The notes: a model not told the origin generated them from the letters alone. A stretch of DNA of 64,000 bases from Citrobacter amalonaticus Y19 (GCF_000981805.1 NZ_CP011132.1:2976001-3040000); one strand, 5' to 3'; shown: positions 17,465-28,085, counted from the stretch's first letter. A program made the numbers and translations.

Positions 17465-18631
17465 TCAGACGGTTTTAACGTCGATAGCTTCACCCTGCAT
17501 ACGCTTACGCAGCGTACGTTTTGTACGGTCGATCACTTCTCCCGCCAGTTGCCCGCAGGCAGCGTCGATATCATCACCCCGCGTTTTACGCACAATGGTG
17601 GTAAAGCCATAGCTCATCAACACTTTAGAGAAACGGTCAATGCGGCTATTAGAGCTACGTCCATAAGGCGCTCCCGGGAACGGGTTCCATGGGATGAGGT
17701 TAATCTTACAGGGCGTATCCTTCAGCAGCTCCGCCAACTGATGCGCATGTTCTGTGCCGTCGTTAATGTGATCCAGCATGACGTATTCAATGGTGACACG
17801 TCCCTGGTTGGCATTGGATTTCTCCAGATAGCGGCGAACCGCGCCCAGGAAGGTTTCGATATTGTACTTTTTGTTGATCGGCACAATTTCGTCACGAATT
17901 TCGTCATTCGGCGCATGCAGCGAGATAGCCAACGCGACGTCAATCATGTCGCCTAATTTGTCGAGTGCAGGCACCACGCCGGAGGTCGACAGCGTAACGC
18001 GACGCTTGGACAGACCGAAGCCGAAATCATCAAGCATGATTTCCATGGCCGGCACGACGTTAGTCAGGTTGAGCAGCGGTTCACCCATCCCCATCATCAC
18101 CACGTTGGTGATCGGACGCTGACCGGTGATTTTCGCCGCACCGACAATTTTCGCCGCACGCCAGACCTGACCGATAATTTCAGAAACGCGCAGGTTACGG
18201 TTAAAACCCTGCTGCGCGGTTGAACAGAATTTACACTCCAGCGCACAACCTACCTGTGACGAGACGCACAGCGTGGCGCGGTCATCTTCCGGGATATACA
18301 CCGTTTCAACGCGCTGATCGCCCACGGCAATCGCCCATTTGATGGTGCCATCTGAGGAGCGCTGTTCTTCAACCACTTCCGGCGCGCGGATTTCCGCCAC
18401 CTCTTTGAGCTTGTTACGCAGCACTTTGTTGATGTCGGTCATCTCATCAAAGTTGTCGCTGCAATAGTGGTACATCCATTTCATCACCTGGTCGGCACGA
18501 AACGGTTTCTCGCCCATCTCTTTAAAGAATTCACGCATCTGCTGACGGTTCAGATCCAACAGGTTGATTTTGCCATTTTTCGCAGGAACCGCAGGCGTGA
18601 TAATTTCGGAAGTGTTAACTAATTCAGACAT
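17465..18631 (-). CDS. rlmN: Dual-specificity 23S rRNA/tRNA adenine-C2 methyltransferase
   Basis: Radical-SAM enzyme that methylates C2 of A2503 in 23S rRNA and A37 in several tRNAs. The cluster motif CKFCSTAQQG sits within CALECKFC (Cx3Cx2C); the resolving cysteines are the Cys in ACGQLAGE near the C-terminus and the second catalytic Cys upstream. The SAM-binding GEPLLN block follows (MGMGEPLLNLTNV). Length 388 compares with 384 in E. coli. The 3' end is followed by a stable hairpin, so rodZ probably has its own promoter. Confidence 0.98.
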   Translation of the reverse strand: MSELVNTSEIITPAVPAKNGKINLLDLNRQQMREFFKEMGEKPFRADQVMKWMYHYCSDNFDEMTDINKVLRNKLKEVAEIRAPEVVEEQRSSDGTIKWAIAVGDQRVETVYIPEDDRATLCVSSQVGCALECKFCSTAQQGFNRNLRVSEIIGQVWRAAKIVGAAKITGQRPITNVVMMGMGEPLLNLTNVVPAMEIMLDDFGFGLSKRRVTLSTSGVVPALDKLGDMIDVALAISLHAPNDEIRDEIVPINKKYNIETFLGAVRRYLEKSNANQGRVTIEYVMLDHINDGTEHAHQLAELLKDTPCKINLIPWNPFPGAPYGRSSNSRIDRFSKVLMSYGFTTIVRKTRGDDIDAACGQLAGEVIDRTKRTLRKRMQGEAIDVKTV

Positions 18632-18679
18632 AATTTTTTCCGGCCTCGTTGTTACACGTTATGGCCCATGGGAGGTTGA

Positions 18680-18719
18680 AAAGAAACGCCCCGGTAAGCA
18701 GTGGCTCATCCGGGGCGTT
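18680..18719 (-). terminator. Terminator of ndk
   Basis: On the minus strand AACGCCCCGG / CCGGGGCGTT is a perfect 10-bp stem with a 15-base loop, followed by TCTTTTC. It lies between ndk and rlmN. Confidence 0.8.
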
Positions 18720-18777
18720 GCATTGTACAAAGTCTGGCGCAAGGATGCCACGTTTGCACGCGGCATTTACGAAATTA

Positions 18778-19209
18778 TTAGCGCGTGCGGGCGCACACTT
18801 CGCCTTCACCGAAGAAATAGGCGATTTCGCGCTGGGCGGATTCCACGGAATCAGAACCGTGAGTACCGTTTTCAGTGAAGCTGTCAGCGTAGTCAGCACG
18901 CAGCGTACCCGCCAGGGCGTTAGCCGGGTTGGTTGCGCCCAGCAGATCGCGGTGACGCTGTACCGCGTTTTCGCTTTCCAGCACGGACACCACAATAGGA
19001 CCCGAGGTCATGAACTCAACCAGACCGTCGAAGAACGGCTTGCCGTCATGCTCAGCGTAGAAGCCGCGCGCCTGCTCAACGCTCAGGTGCAGCATTTTGG
19101 TGCCGACAATTTTGAACCCTGCTGCTTCAAAGCGCGCAAAGATATTACCAATAACGTTTTTTGCCACCGCGTTTGGCTTGATGATGGAAAAAGTACGTTC
19201 AATAGCCAT
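18778..19209 (-). CDS. ndk: Nucleoside diphosphate kinase
   Basis: Transfers the gamma-phosphate between nucleoside triphosphates and diphosphates through a phospho-histidine. The active-site signature is NGTHGSDSVESA with the catalytic His; the start MAIERTFSIIKPNAV is typical. Length 143 equals E. coli Ndk. It has its own terminator and is followed by rlmN, as in E. coli. Confidence 0.99.
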   Translation of the reverse strand: MAIERTFSIIKPNAVAKNVIGNIFARFEAAGFKIVGTKMLHLSVEQARGFYAEHDGKPFFDGLVEFMTSGPIVVSVLESENAVQRHRDLLGATNPANALAGTLRADYADSFTENGTHGSDSVESAQREIAYFFGEGEVCARTR

Positions 19210-19344
19210 GATTACCTCTGAAAGATGTTCTGTTGTGTTTTACCTGGCGCGGATTATAAAGAGCATCCCGGCTATTGCATATGGATGAAGGTAACATTTT
19301 TTTAAAATAAGATGAGCATTAGCAACAAAAAATGTCAATCTGGT

Positions 19345-21657
19345 CTACTGCAGAGTAAATCTCACCGTCGCAACCTGTCCGCTCGCCTCCATCGCCAGGA
19401 GCTGATAGTCACCTTTTTCGCGCAGGCGTAACGTGACACTGCGCCCACGTTCTTGCAGCGGTTCGCCATTGAGGAACCACCAGCGCTCGCCTTCTCCGCC
19501 GCTACTCTGAATCGTTAAACTCGCCTCAGCGGCACCTGGTAAACGTTTGACGATTGCGCCATCACGCACGCCCGACAGCAACAGCGGCAACGCAGGATCC
19601 TGCCCGTGTGGCGGGCATTCCGTTGAAGCCAACGGCACGCGCGCGCGGCGACGTTCTGAGGCGGGCAACCACGGTTCCAGCGGCAACGGCCAGACAATCA
19701 GCATCTGCTCCCGCGCCTGCGGACAATCGGCGGCAACGCGTCGACCGTCCTTATCCAGCCAGACAGGAAAACGAATGCCGCTTACTCCCTCCTGTTCCGG
19801 CAGCAGTAGCGTGGGCGGCTGCGCATCCTCCAGCAGCCAGGTGGCCAGACGGCGTCGACAATTGCTGTCACCAGCAGGAAGAGACTGTCCGCCAGGCCAG
19901 CACACGACGCCGCGCGTAACCGACTGCGGCCGCGGGTCTTCCGGCAGCGAGGCACTGCGGGCTAAAAGCAGGTTGTTCACCTGATTGAGCAGCGGGATCG
20001 CGCTGGCATAACCGAACTGTCCGGCAACGGGCGTGCCGTCTGGTCTGCCCGTCCAGATACCGATGACATAGCGGGCATTGAGGCCAATCGCCCACGCATC
20101 ACGATAGCCATAGCTGGTGCCGGTTTTCCATGCCAGCGGCGCTATCCGGGGAAGCGTGCTGTCCGGCAGCGGCTGCGCTTCGTCGGCTAAAATCCGTCGG
20201 ATGATCCACGCCGCGCCTGGCGACATCAGCGTGCGTTCGACAAGCGGATCGCCCGGTTGCAGACGCAGTATTCCCGCTTTGCCGTGGCGGGCAAAAGCGC
20301 TGTATCCCGCGACGATATCCTCAAGCCGCACGCCCGCGCCCCCCAGAATAAGCGACAGATTAGGTGCCGCGCCTGCGGGCAGAAACAGCGGCAGCCCGAT
20401 ATTACGTAATTGTGCAGCAAAGCGCTTCGGACCGTAGGCTTCCAGCACCTGTACCGCAGGCAAATTCAGCGAGCGCACCAGCGCTTCGCTCATACTGACG
20501 GGGCCATGAAAACCGCTGTCAAAATTACCAGGGCGATAATCCCCGCTACGGCGCGGCACATCCTGCAATAAAGACGCCGGGTGGATTAATCCGTCATCCA
20601 GCGCCAGTCCATAAACAAAAGGCTTCAGCACTGAGCCAGGCGATCGAATCGCCTTGACCATATCCACATGACCGAAACGCGCGTCATCGTTCAGATCGAC
20701 CGATCCAACCCAGCCGCGCACGCTCATGTCAGTGTGATCGACGACGATCATCGCCAGCGAACTGCGCGCGGGCAGCCTGCCCTTCCAGTTTTGCGCCAGT
20801 TCTTCCAGCTGTCGTTGCAGCCCGGCATCCAGGGTGGTGACAATTTTGTCGCCATGATTTTTGCCCAGCATCATCCGCGAGAACAGCGGTGCCAGTTGTG
20901 GCATCTGGCGGGGCGTCAGCCACACAGGCTCTTCACGTGACTCCTCAACCTGGTGCTGCGACCAGATCCCCTGTGCCGCCATCCGCTCGAGTACTTTATT
21001 GCGCGCGGCTTCTGCCCGATCCGGCCAGCGATCGGGACGCAGACGACTCGGCGCCTGCGGTAATACCGCCAGTAAAGCGGCTTCAGAGTAGCTGAGTTGC
21101 GCCGGAGGTTTACCGAGATAAGCCCAGCTGGCCGCGCCAATCCCCTGCAACGTGCCGCCAAACGGCGCACGGTTGAGGTACAGCGTCAGGATATCGCGTT
21201 TTGAGAGGTGCCATTCAAGCTGCAGGGCGCGCCAGAGCTGGCGAAACTTACCGCCGAACGTGCGGGGATGCGGATCCAGCAGTCGCGCTACCTGCATGGT
21301 CAGCGTGCTGCCGCCGGAAATCACCCGCCCGGAGGAGAGATCCTGCCAGGCGGCGCGAAGTATAGAGAGAGGGTTTACTCCCGGATGTTGCCAGAACCAG
21401 CGGTCCTCATAGTTGATGAGTGCCTCAAGATAGCGCGGGGAGACTTCTTCGAGCGTCACCGGATAGCGCCAGATGCCGTCGGCGTCTGCAAACCGCCACA
21501 GCGGCGTCCCGTCATGCGCCACCACCACCCGCGCCGGATTGACCTCACGCAAAGGCAGCGGCCAGATTTTGTCTGCTGCCCAGACGGCGCAGACGAGTAA
21601 AACAGACGCGGCGACCAGCCAAAGCCAGCCGCCGCGTTTACCGGTTAATCGCCCCAT
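19345..21657 (-). CDS. pbpC: Penicillin-binding protein 1C
   Basis: Class A penicillin-binding protein, a peptidoglycan glycosyltransferase with a transpeptidase-like domain. An N-terminal anchor (residues ~10-30) is followed by the GT51 domain with the catalytic Glu in ALINYEDRWFWQHPG and the block GGSTLTMQVARLL. The transpeptidase domain shows SPGSVLKP (SxxK), SLN (SxN) and KTGTS (KTG). A C-terminal BiPBP domain (~690-770) is a beta fold. Length 770 equals E. coli PBP1C. The ATG follows the yfhM stop directly with no spacer, so the two are co-translated. Confidence 0.97.
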   Translation of the reverse strand: MGRLTGKRGGWLWLVAASVLLVCAVWAADKIWPLPLREVNPARVVVAHDGTPLWRFADADGIWRYPVTLEEVSPRYLEALINYEDRWFWQHPGVNPLSILRAAWQDLSSGRVISGGSTLTMQVARLLDPHPRTFGGKFRQLWRALQLEWHLSKRDILTLYLNRAPFGGTLQGIGAASWAYLGKPPAQLSYSEAALLAVLPQAPSRLRPDRWPDRAEAARNKVLERMAAQGIWSQHQVEESREEPVWLTPRQMPQLAPLFSRMMLGKNHGDKIVTTLDAGLQRQLEELAQNWKGRLPARSSLAMIVVDHTDMSVRGWVGSVDLNDDARFGHVDMVKAIRSPGSVLKPFVYGLALDDGLIHPASLLQDVPRRSGDYRPGNFDSGFHGPVSMSEALVRSLNLPAVQVLEAYGPKRFAAQLRNIGLPLFLPAGAAPNLSLILGGAGVRLEDIVAGYSAFARHGKAGILRLQPGDPLVERTLMSPGAAWIIRRILADEAQPLPDSTLPRIAPLAWKTGTSYGYRDAWAIGLNARYVIGIWTGRPDGTPVAGQFGYASAIPLLNQVNNLLLARSASLPEDPRPQSVTRGVVCWPGGQSLPAGDSNCRRRLATWLLEDAQPPTLLLPEQEGVSGIRFPVWLDKDGRRVAADCPQAREQMLIVWPLPLEPWLPASERRRARVPLASTECPPHGQDPALPLLLSGVRDGAIVKRLPGAAEASLTIQSSGGEGERWWFLNGEPLQERGRSVTLRLREKGDYQLLAMEASGQVATVRFTLQ

Positions 21658-24600
21658 TTACGGCTTAACAATCAGTAATTCCTCAGCCGCGCCGGTCGCC
21701 CGCCATTGCGGAATATACATCGATTCCACCATAGGCATCGGCACCCGATAGGCTCCCGGCGTCACTGCACGCGCCAGATAGACCAGCGTCACCGGCTGCC
21801 CCTGATTCACCGCCACGGCGGCGACAAAGCGGTCATCCCGAAACTCCATGTGCTGAATATCCGCCTGCTGCATCTGATTAAGCAGATTTTGTACCTCACT
21901 GCCGCTGTCCTGCAAACTGGCGCTGCCGTTGGCCAGATTCTGGTTTTCCAGTTCCAGTCCGGCAGGCAGCAGATCCACCACCAGCGCGTCCGGCACGTCC
22001 TGACTGGCTTTCACTTCCAGCCAGACCAGTACCAGCTCGCCGCTGCGCAGTGATTCCAGCGATTTGCTCTGCCCATCGCTTCCCAGAATATGACGTTCAA
22101 TATGCAACACATTACTGGCAGGTGCCGGTGTCGTTTGCGGATAGCCACTCACGTCCAGACGCAACCACAACGGCAGAGAACCGTTATTCGTCACCTGTAG
22201 CGCCGCGAGTTGATCGGCATCCAGATTACGGGTTTGCGCTTTATCGCCCGTCAGCGGTTGTTCAGCAAGCGAGGTCTGCGCCTGCCAGGTACCGGGTAAA
22301 TCCTGTAGCGAACGGGCAGCCAGGAACAGGGCGTTATTCTCCTGTGTTGACAACCAGCGCTGACCAAACGCCTGTTCAGAGAGCGTGTTCAGCAACGTGT
22401 TCTGGACATCCGGCTTCAGGTTATTCTCTTCCAGCAGCGCCAGCATCAGGGCGTTATCACGAAGCGGGCTGCCGTAATCGCCCAGCCACTGACGTCCATC
22501 GTGGCGCGAGGTGGACAGCGCCAGCGTTACCGCGTCGTCACTCCGCTTCGCGTCGCCCATGGTTTTCAACGCCATGCCCAGTTGCAGCAGCGGTAAACCG
22601 GAAGCAGCCTGAGCGCGACGTTCCCAGATCTCGCGCAGTGCGCCAAGCGGGGCTTTCTGCTGTCGCGCCAGTACCAGTGCGGCATAGGCCTGCACGGCAA
22701 ATTTGCTCGCCTGCGTGTCGCTGGTATAGCGAACCGACATCATCCCCGGATCCTGCAGATAACGCAGCAGACGCGCGTTACCCTGGTTGATCCCCTCTGC
22801 CGGAACGCTGTAACCCTGTTCACCCGCCCGCACCAGGAAATCCATCGCATAGGCGGTCAGCCAGTACTCTTCCGGACCATTCTTGTCCCACAGCGCGAAT
22901 CCGCCGTTGTCACGCTGCATTTGCAGCAGGCGGGCAATCCCGGTTTCGATTGCGGCACGACGCATCTCATCAGTATCGCCCGTAATACCCAGCGCTTTTA
23001 GCTGCGCGGCATTGGTATAGAGCGACGGGAACAGGCCGCTGGTGGTTTGTTCCAGACAGCCGTAAGGATACGCCTTCAGCTCACGGATGTAGCGCGCCAG
23101 ATTCAGCGGCGGTTTACCGCTGAACAGCAGTTGACCCTGAACGGTAACCGGAGAGAAATTCGCTAACCCCTCCGCAGGCGGGGTCCAACTTTCTCCCGGT
23201 TGCAGCATCACGCCGTTATTGACCGTTTGCGCGGGGAATGCCGGACGTACGCCAATTTTCCACTGCTTCTGTTGCGGCCCGATGCTTTCTCCCGGCACGT
23301 TCAGTCCGCTTATCGTCGCCTGCAGCTCGCCATCGCCAAATCCTTCTTTCGCCCGAACAGGCACAAACAAGGTCGTACGCACGCCCGGCGCCAGGCTGAG
23401 CTGCGCAGGCTGGTCACTGACCAGTTCGATCAATCCGCTGGCGGCCAGCGCCACGTTTAATGACTGCGGGTGATCGGTCAGGTTAGTCACGTCCAGTACC
23501 AGTCGCGCGCTATCGCCACCGGCCATAAAGCGCGGCATATTCAGCTCAGCAATGACCGGGGCCGCGACGATGGTTTTGCTTTCATTGCTACCAAAGTCAT
23601 CCGCCGTCCACGCCTGCGCCATCACGCGCAGTTCGCCGTTGAAATCGCCAATCGGTAGCGTCACACTGCCTTCACCCTGTTCATTCAGCATGACCGGTTG
23701 CGCCTGCTGCGCCACGATAGTCACATGGTTGACCGGCGGTTTACCGCCGCGTTTCAGTTCGTCGCCATCACCGCCAAAACGCAGCGCGGCCTGCCGCCCC
23801 TGGCCCTCAATCACCTGACCATAAATGTCATAAATATCCGCGCCGTAGCGTTTTTGTCCGAAGAACGCCTGCCACGGATCCGGCGTGGCGTAATCGGTAA
23901 TGTTCAACACGCCGCTGTCCACCGCCGACACCAGTACATTTACCTGTTTTGGCATCTCGCCATTTTTACTGCTGGCCTTGATCTTCACGGTTAACGGCTG
24001 GTTCGGACGCATTTTGGCCGGGCTTTCCAGCGCCAGATCCAGACGGCGGTTTTCATCCCCCAGCGGTAGATGCAGCAGCCCCACGGCACGTTTCGGCGTT
24101 GCAGAGCGGGATTTATCGCCCGGGCGCACCACCAGCGTGCTCAGATACAGATCGTGGCGATTCCAGGATTTATCGACCGGAATGGAGAGATCGAGCCCCT
24201 GGGCCGGAACATCAATTTTCTGCCACCACAGCGGACCTTCGCTGGATTCCACCATCGCATAGCCTTTCCCCGCCGCTGGCGCCGCAATATGCAACTTCAT
24301 GGTGTCGCCCGGACGATAGGCCGGTTTGTCCAGCTTCAGCGTGACGCGATCCGGCCGCGCCGCGCCGCTGCCATCGCTGTTATCCTGCCAGCTGTAGCCT
24401 GCCCAGAAACGAACGCTGCTGACCGCATTGTTTGGTGCTTTGACTTCCAGTCGGTAGGCACCCCATTCCACCGGGAATGTCACTTTGCCGGTTTCATCCG
24501 CTTTCAGATCCAGCGTCTGTTCGCCTTCTACCAGATCTTTTTGATCAAAGCGCGACTGCCAGCCTTCGCTTTCCAGCCAGTCCCAGTAGTAGTCGCGACG

Positions 24601-26601
24601 CTCACGAATCAAGCGCACCTGCAACCCGGAGACCGCTTTCTTCCCGCCCTGGGCATCGACATAGACAATGTCAAAGGCGGCATTGCCGTCTTCGTCGACA
24701 ATCGGTTGATTCACCGTGGTATCGGTGCGGTAGTCATACACCGCTTTCACCGCAAATTGCGGACGGATACCCGGTAAGGTGTCTGCAGGCCAGATAGCCT
24801 GTTCGGCGCGACGCGTAACGGGACGACCACCGGACTCCAGCAGGCTGGCCTGCAAAATCACCTTCAACGGCGAGTGGGTTTCGCGCCACTGGCTGCTGGT
24901 ACTGATGTCGCCACGCCCGGTGTCATCCAGCGCCAGCTGTACTTCATCGAGGCTGCGCGACAGGTTTTCCTCGGCGATATTGCCAAACTGGAAGCCCGGC
25001 AATGACGGTACCGCATCGCGCAGCGGGCGCAGATATAATTGTCCCTGCAACGCATTGCCGTTCGCCGGGGCACCGTAAAGGTAGTAACCGACCACCGAGA
25101 ACTTCACCGCGTCAGACGGCGACAAAGGCGTTTTTTGACCGGTGAGATTCAGCGCCATCCGCTCCGGCATGAAATCTTCTACGTGGAAGTCCCACATCCG
25201 GGTTTGGTTATCACCCGTGTTGGCGCGAATGTGCCACATTCCGGTTGGCGCGCCGCTGTCCAGCGGATACGTGAAACGATACAACCCGTTATCCGGCTGA
25301 CTGACCACGGTACGGATGACCTGGCCATCCGGCTTAACCACTTCCAGCTTCACCGGCTGATCGGGCAGCGTCTTACCGTCGCTGTCGCGTAGCAGACCAT
25401 TGAGGATCACCGTCTCACCGGGACGATAGAGATCGCGCGGGCCAAACATAAAGAACTGCTTGCTGTAACCGGGATCCCCGGCGATATCGAATTCCGCTAA
25501 ATCCAGCGCCGGGAGTTTCAGATCCAGCAGCGTGGTTTGCCCCTCTTTACGCACCAGCAACAGCGCGGCGTTCGGGTTATTTTCGAGCTGAACATGGCCT
25601 TTCGCGTCGCTGGCCGCCTTCGCCAGGGTCTGCCCTTTCTCATCCAGCAAGGCGACCTCCACGTCCTGCTGCGCGGTGCCATTCTCCAGGCTTTGCGTAA
25701 ACACATCGAGCCGACTCTGGTAGCGGTGCGCCGACACGCCGATATCGCTGAGCGTGAATAACGTTGCGGCGTTGCTGTACTCGTACTGCCCGGCTTTGGT
25801 CATCACCGCGACATAGACACCCGCCTGTTGCAGCGGCTTGATCTCGCTCAGTGGCAGAAGGAGTTTTTCGCGGGTGTTGCGCGCAGGATTGAGATCGAAA
25901 CGACCGGTATAGACCAGATCCGCCATTTTCAGCAGCTTGTCAGACTCCCAGTTGGACAATGAATTCCGGTACTCCCACTGGCTGACAAAGGCCGCCAGCG
26001 ATTCCGGCTTCACGCGGAAGAAGTTAACGTCTACGTTGTTGACGTTGAGCGCCATCACCGGCAAACCTTCCACTACTTTCCCCGGCAGCAGCGAACCGCG
26101 ACTGGCAAAGCCCACGCTGGGCTGGATATCCCGCGTGGTCAGGCTTTTCTCATAGTTGATTTCGAAGATGGCTTTATTCAGCGCCCTGAGATCGCGCTCA
26201 ATGGTCACCAGCAGATCGCGATTGGGTTCCAGATGGCGTAAGCGCAACTCTTTCAGATTCGGCGACAGTTCCCATGCGCCATCGACTTTGCCGCTTTTTT
26301 TATCCACCACGTGGACGATTCGGGCAAAATCCTGTTCAGGATCTAACGGGATGGAAAAGGTCAGCACCAGCGTGGATGCACCGTCCAGTTGCACTTCAGA
26401 GGCATCCAGCAGCGTCAGCGCTTTGCCTTCACTCTGTTGGGCCAGTTTCTGCAATTGCGCGGTATCGTTGACCGCTTTCTTTTCCACTGCGGGTTGCGCC
26501 GCAGGGGCGTCGTTTTTTACCACCGCAGGCGCTTTATCGTTGTTGTCGCACCCTGCCAGCGCCAGCATTAGCATGCAAGCGACTACGCGTATGTGTTTCA
26601 T
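21658..26601 (-). CDS. yfhM: Bacterial alpha-2-macroglobulin lipoprotein
   Basis: Large periplasmic protease trap resembling eukaryotic alpha-2-macroglobulin. The signal peptide has the lipobox ALAGC followed by Asp at +2, which favours retention at the inner membrane, as reported for the E. coli protein. The thioester motif CLEQ is present in YPYGCLEQTTSG (~residue 1180), followed by the alpha-alpha toroid repeats (LQMQRDNGGFALWDKNGPEE). Several MG domains precede it. Length 1647 compares with 1653 in E. coli. It sits directly upstream of pbpC, in line with the view that the pair guards and repairs the wall after attack. Confidence 0.97.
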   Translation of the reverse strand: MKHIRVVACMLMLALAGCDNNDKAPAVVKNDAPAAQPAVEKKAVNDTAQLQKLAQQSEGKALTLLDASEVQLDGASTLVLTFSIPLDPEQDFARIVHVVDKKSGKVDGAWELSPNLKELRLRHLEPNRDLLVTIERDLRALNKAIFEINYEKSLTTRDIQPSVGFASRGSLLPGKVVEGLPVMALNVNNVDVNFFRVKPESLAAFVSQWEYRNSLSNWESDKLLKMADLVYTGRFDLNPARNTREKLLLPLSEIKPLQQAGVYVAVMTKAGQYEYSNAATLFTLSDIGVSAHRYQSRLDVFTQSLENGTAQQDVEVALLDEKGQTLAKAASDAKGHVQLENNPNAALLLVRKEGQTTLLDLKLPALDLAEFDIAGDPGYSKQFFMFGPRDLYRPGETVILNGLLRDSDGKTLPDQPVKLEVVKPDGQVIRTVVSQPDNGLYRFTYPLDSGAPTGMWHIRANTGDNQTRMWDFHVEDFMPERMALNLTGQKTPLSPSDAVKFSVVGYYLYGAPANGNALQGQLYLRPLRDAVPSLPGFQFGNIAEENLSRSLDEVQLALDDTGRGDISTSSQWRETHSPLKVILQASLLESGGRPVTRRAEQAIWPADTLPGIRPQFAVKAVYDYRTDTTVNQPIVDEDGNAAFDIVYVDAQGGKKAVSGLQVRLIRERRDYYWDWLESEGWQSRFDQKDLVEGEQTLDLKADETGKVTFPVEWGAYRLEVKAPNNAVSSVRFWAGYSWQDNSDGSGAARPDRVTLKLDKPAYRPGDTMKLHIAAPAAGKGYAMVESSEGPLWWQKIDVPAQGLDLSIPVDKSWNRHDLYLSTLVVRPGDKSRSATPKRAVGLLHLPLGDENRRLDLALESPAKMRPNQPLTVKIKASSKNGEMPKQVNVLVSAVDSGVLNITDYATPDPWQAFFGQKRYGADIYDIYGQVIEGQGRQAALRFGGDGDELKRGGKPPVNHVTIVAQQAQPVMLNEQGEGSVTLPIGDFNGELRVMAQAWTADDFGSNESKTIVAAPVIAELNMPRFMAGGDSARLVLDVTNLTDHPQSLNVALAASGLIELVSDQPAQLSLAPGVRTTLFVPVRAKEGFGDGELQATISGLNVPGESIGPQQKQWKIGVRPAFPAQTVNNGVMLQPGESWTPPAEGLANFSPVTVQGQLLFSGKPPLNLARYIRELKAYPYGCLEQTTSGLFPSLYTNAAQLKALGITGDTDEMRRAAIETGIARLLQMQRDNGGFALWDKNGPEEYWLTAYAMDFLVRAGEQGYSVPAEGINQGNARLLRYLQDPGMMSVRYTSDTQASKFAVQAYAALVLARQQKAPLGALREIWERRAQAASGLPLLQLGMALKTMGDAKRSDDAVTLALSTSRHDGRQWLGDYGSPLRDNALMLALLEENNLKPDVQNTLLNTLSEQAFGQRWLSTQENNALFLAARSLQDLPGTWQAQTSLAEQPLTGDKAQTRNLDADQLAALQVTNNGSLPLWLRLDVSGYPQTTPAPASNVLHIERHILGSDGQSKSLESLRSGELVLVWLEVKASQDVPDALVVDLLPAGLELENQNLANGSASLQDSGSEVQNLLNQMQQADIQHMEFRDDRFVAAVAVNQGQPVTLVYLARAVTPGAYRVPMPMVESMYIPQWRATGAAEELLIVKP

Positions 26602-26808
26602 TTTTCATCCCTGGCCGACGAGGCCCGTTAGCAACGTAGAATCGTTATTATGCGTGAGATTTCACTTTGTGTAAGTCTCTATCCGGCCTGTCTGGTCTGA
26701 ATTTAATGAATAAGTGTGGGATCACCAGACAAATCAGCCTCTTTTACTTGTCCCTTATGAGCAAAGGCCTGACAATTTACCGGACACCTGATAAACATGG
26801 AGACACCC

Positions 26809-27660
26809 ATGACTACCGCCTTTTTTGTCGCCGCCGACTGGCTTGCCGAGCATATTGACGATCCGCAGATTCAAATTATCGACGCCCGGATGGCGCCTCC
26901 AGGACAGGAAGACCGCGACGTAGCGCAAGAGTATCGCTCAGGGCATATCCCGGGCGCGGTGTTTTTTGATATTGAAGCGCTCTCCGACCACACCTCCCCT
27001 CTGCCGCATATGATGCCGCGCCCGGAAAGCTTCGCCGTCGCGATGCGTGAACTGGGGATAGATCAGGATAAACATCTGATTGTTTATGACGAGGGAAATC
27101 TGTTCTCCGCCCCGCGTGCGTGGTGGATGCTGCGGACCTTTGGCGTGGAAAACGTATCCATTCTGGGAGGGGGGCTGGCCGGCTGGCAACGTGATGAGTT
27201 GCCGCTTCAGGAAGGCAACGTCGAACTGCCGGAAGGCGAATTTGATGCGGCGTTTACTCCTGAAGCCGTCGTGCGCATCACCGACGTTCTGCTCGCCAGC
27301 CATGAGAAAAGCGCGCAGATAGTCGATGCCCGCCCGGCTGCGCGGTTTAATGCTGAAGTCGACGAGCCGCGTCCGGGTCTCAGACGCGGTCACGTGCCTG
27401 GCGCCTTAAACGTACCGTGGACCGAACTGGTTCAGGACGGTGAACTGAAAACAACCGACGAACTGGATGCCATCTTCTTTCGCCACGGAGTCAGTTTTGA
27501 CAGACCGATCATCGCCAGTTGTGGTTCTGGCGTGACAGCAGCGGTCGTCGTGCTGGCGCTGGCGATGCTGGACGTGCCCGACGTCGCGCTGTATGACGGC
27601 GCATGGAGCGAATGGGGAGCACGTGCCGATTTACCGGTTGAACCGGCGGAAACTGAATAA
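26809..27660 (+). CDS. sseA: 3-mercaptopyruvate sulfurtransferase
   Basis: Transfers sulfur from 3-mercaptopyruvate to thiol acceptors or cyanide. Two rhodanese domains are present: an inactive N-terminal copy (~1-140) and a catalytic C-terminal copy whose loop CGSGVTA holds the active Cys; this loop form marks mercaptopyruvate rather than thiosulfate enzymes. The start is taken at ATG 26809 since GGAG lies 6 bases before it; the ATG at 26797 overlaps that GGAG. Length is 283, near the E. coli 281. A strong terminator follows. Confidence 0.96.
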   Translation: MTTAFFVAADWLAEHIDDPQIQIIDARMAPPGQEDRDVAQEYRSGHIPGAVFFDIEALSDHTSPLPHMMPRPESFAVAMRELGIDQDKHLIVYDEGNLFSAPRAWWMLRTFGVENVSILGGGLAGWQRDELPLQEGNVELPEGEFDAAFTPEAVVRITDVLLASHEKSAQIVDARPAARFNAEVDEPRPGLRRGHVPGALNVPWTELVQDGELKTTDELDAIFFRHGVSFDRPIIASCGSGVTAAVVVLALAMLDVPDVALYDGAWSEWGARADLPVEPAETE

Positions 27661-27689
27661 ATTCTGATTTATTAGTCTGTCTTGTCCAC

Positions 27690-27724
27690 AAAAAAACCGC
27701 TCTAACGTTTGAGCGGTTTTTTTG
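27690..27724 (+). terminator. Terminator of sseA
   Basis: AAAAAACCGCTC / GAGCGGTTTTTTT is a 12-bp stem with an 8-base loop, 30 bases after the sseA stop, ending in seven T. It is symmetrical enough to act on both strands. Confidence 0.9.
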
Positions 27725-27923
27725 CGCTGGTCCGGTTCGCGGCCTTTCCAGCTGGCTGTGTTGCCACAGCAATGTAAGTACACCCCAGCGCACAAATACT
27801 CTCGTTAAAGGGAGAAAATGTCAAGTTAGTTAGCCGGGAAACTATTGCAAATTTGATGTATTATTCTTCCCGGCCCTTTCCGCCGCTTCGCAAACGGGCA
27901 CTGGCTTCAGGAAAGGATGTCCC

Positions 27924-28085
27924 ATGGCCGTAAATGTAAGTGCCCCCAGCACTTGCTGTCACGGCATTATCGCCAGTGGTGCTGTCGTGAAGCGGTCTTC
28001 GCATGGACCGCACAATGAAGATACGGTACGTCTGTATCGTGCTTCTTGTTTCTGGCGTGTTGTGCCTTCACGCAGACCGGAGTGA
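27924..28085 (+). CDS. Short leader-like reading frame in the RyfA-like locus
   Basis: A 53-codon frame starting at ATG 27924 with an excellent ribosome site (AGGAAAGGA, 7 bases upstream). The product begins MAVNVSAPSTCCHG and ends RVVPSRRPE; it has no recognised domain and is rich in Arg, Ser and Cys. It overlaps the next small frame by 71 bases in another phase, so its translation could open or drive that of the second. It may be only a leader frame; no family was recognised. Confidence 0.35.
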   Translation: MAVNVSAPSTCCHGIIASGAVVKRSSHGPHNEDTVRLYRASCFWRVVPSRRPE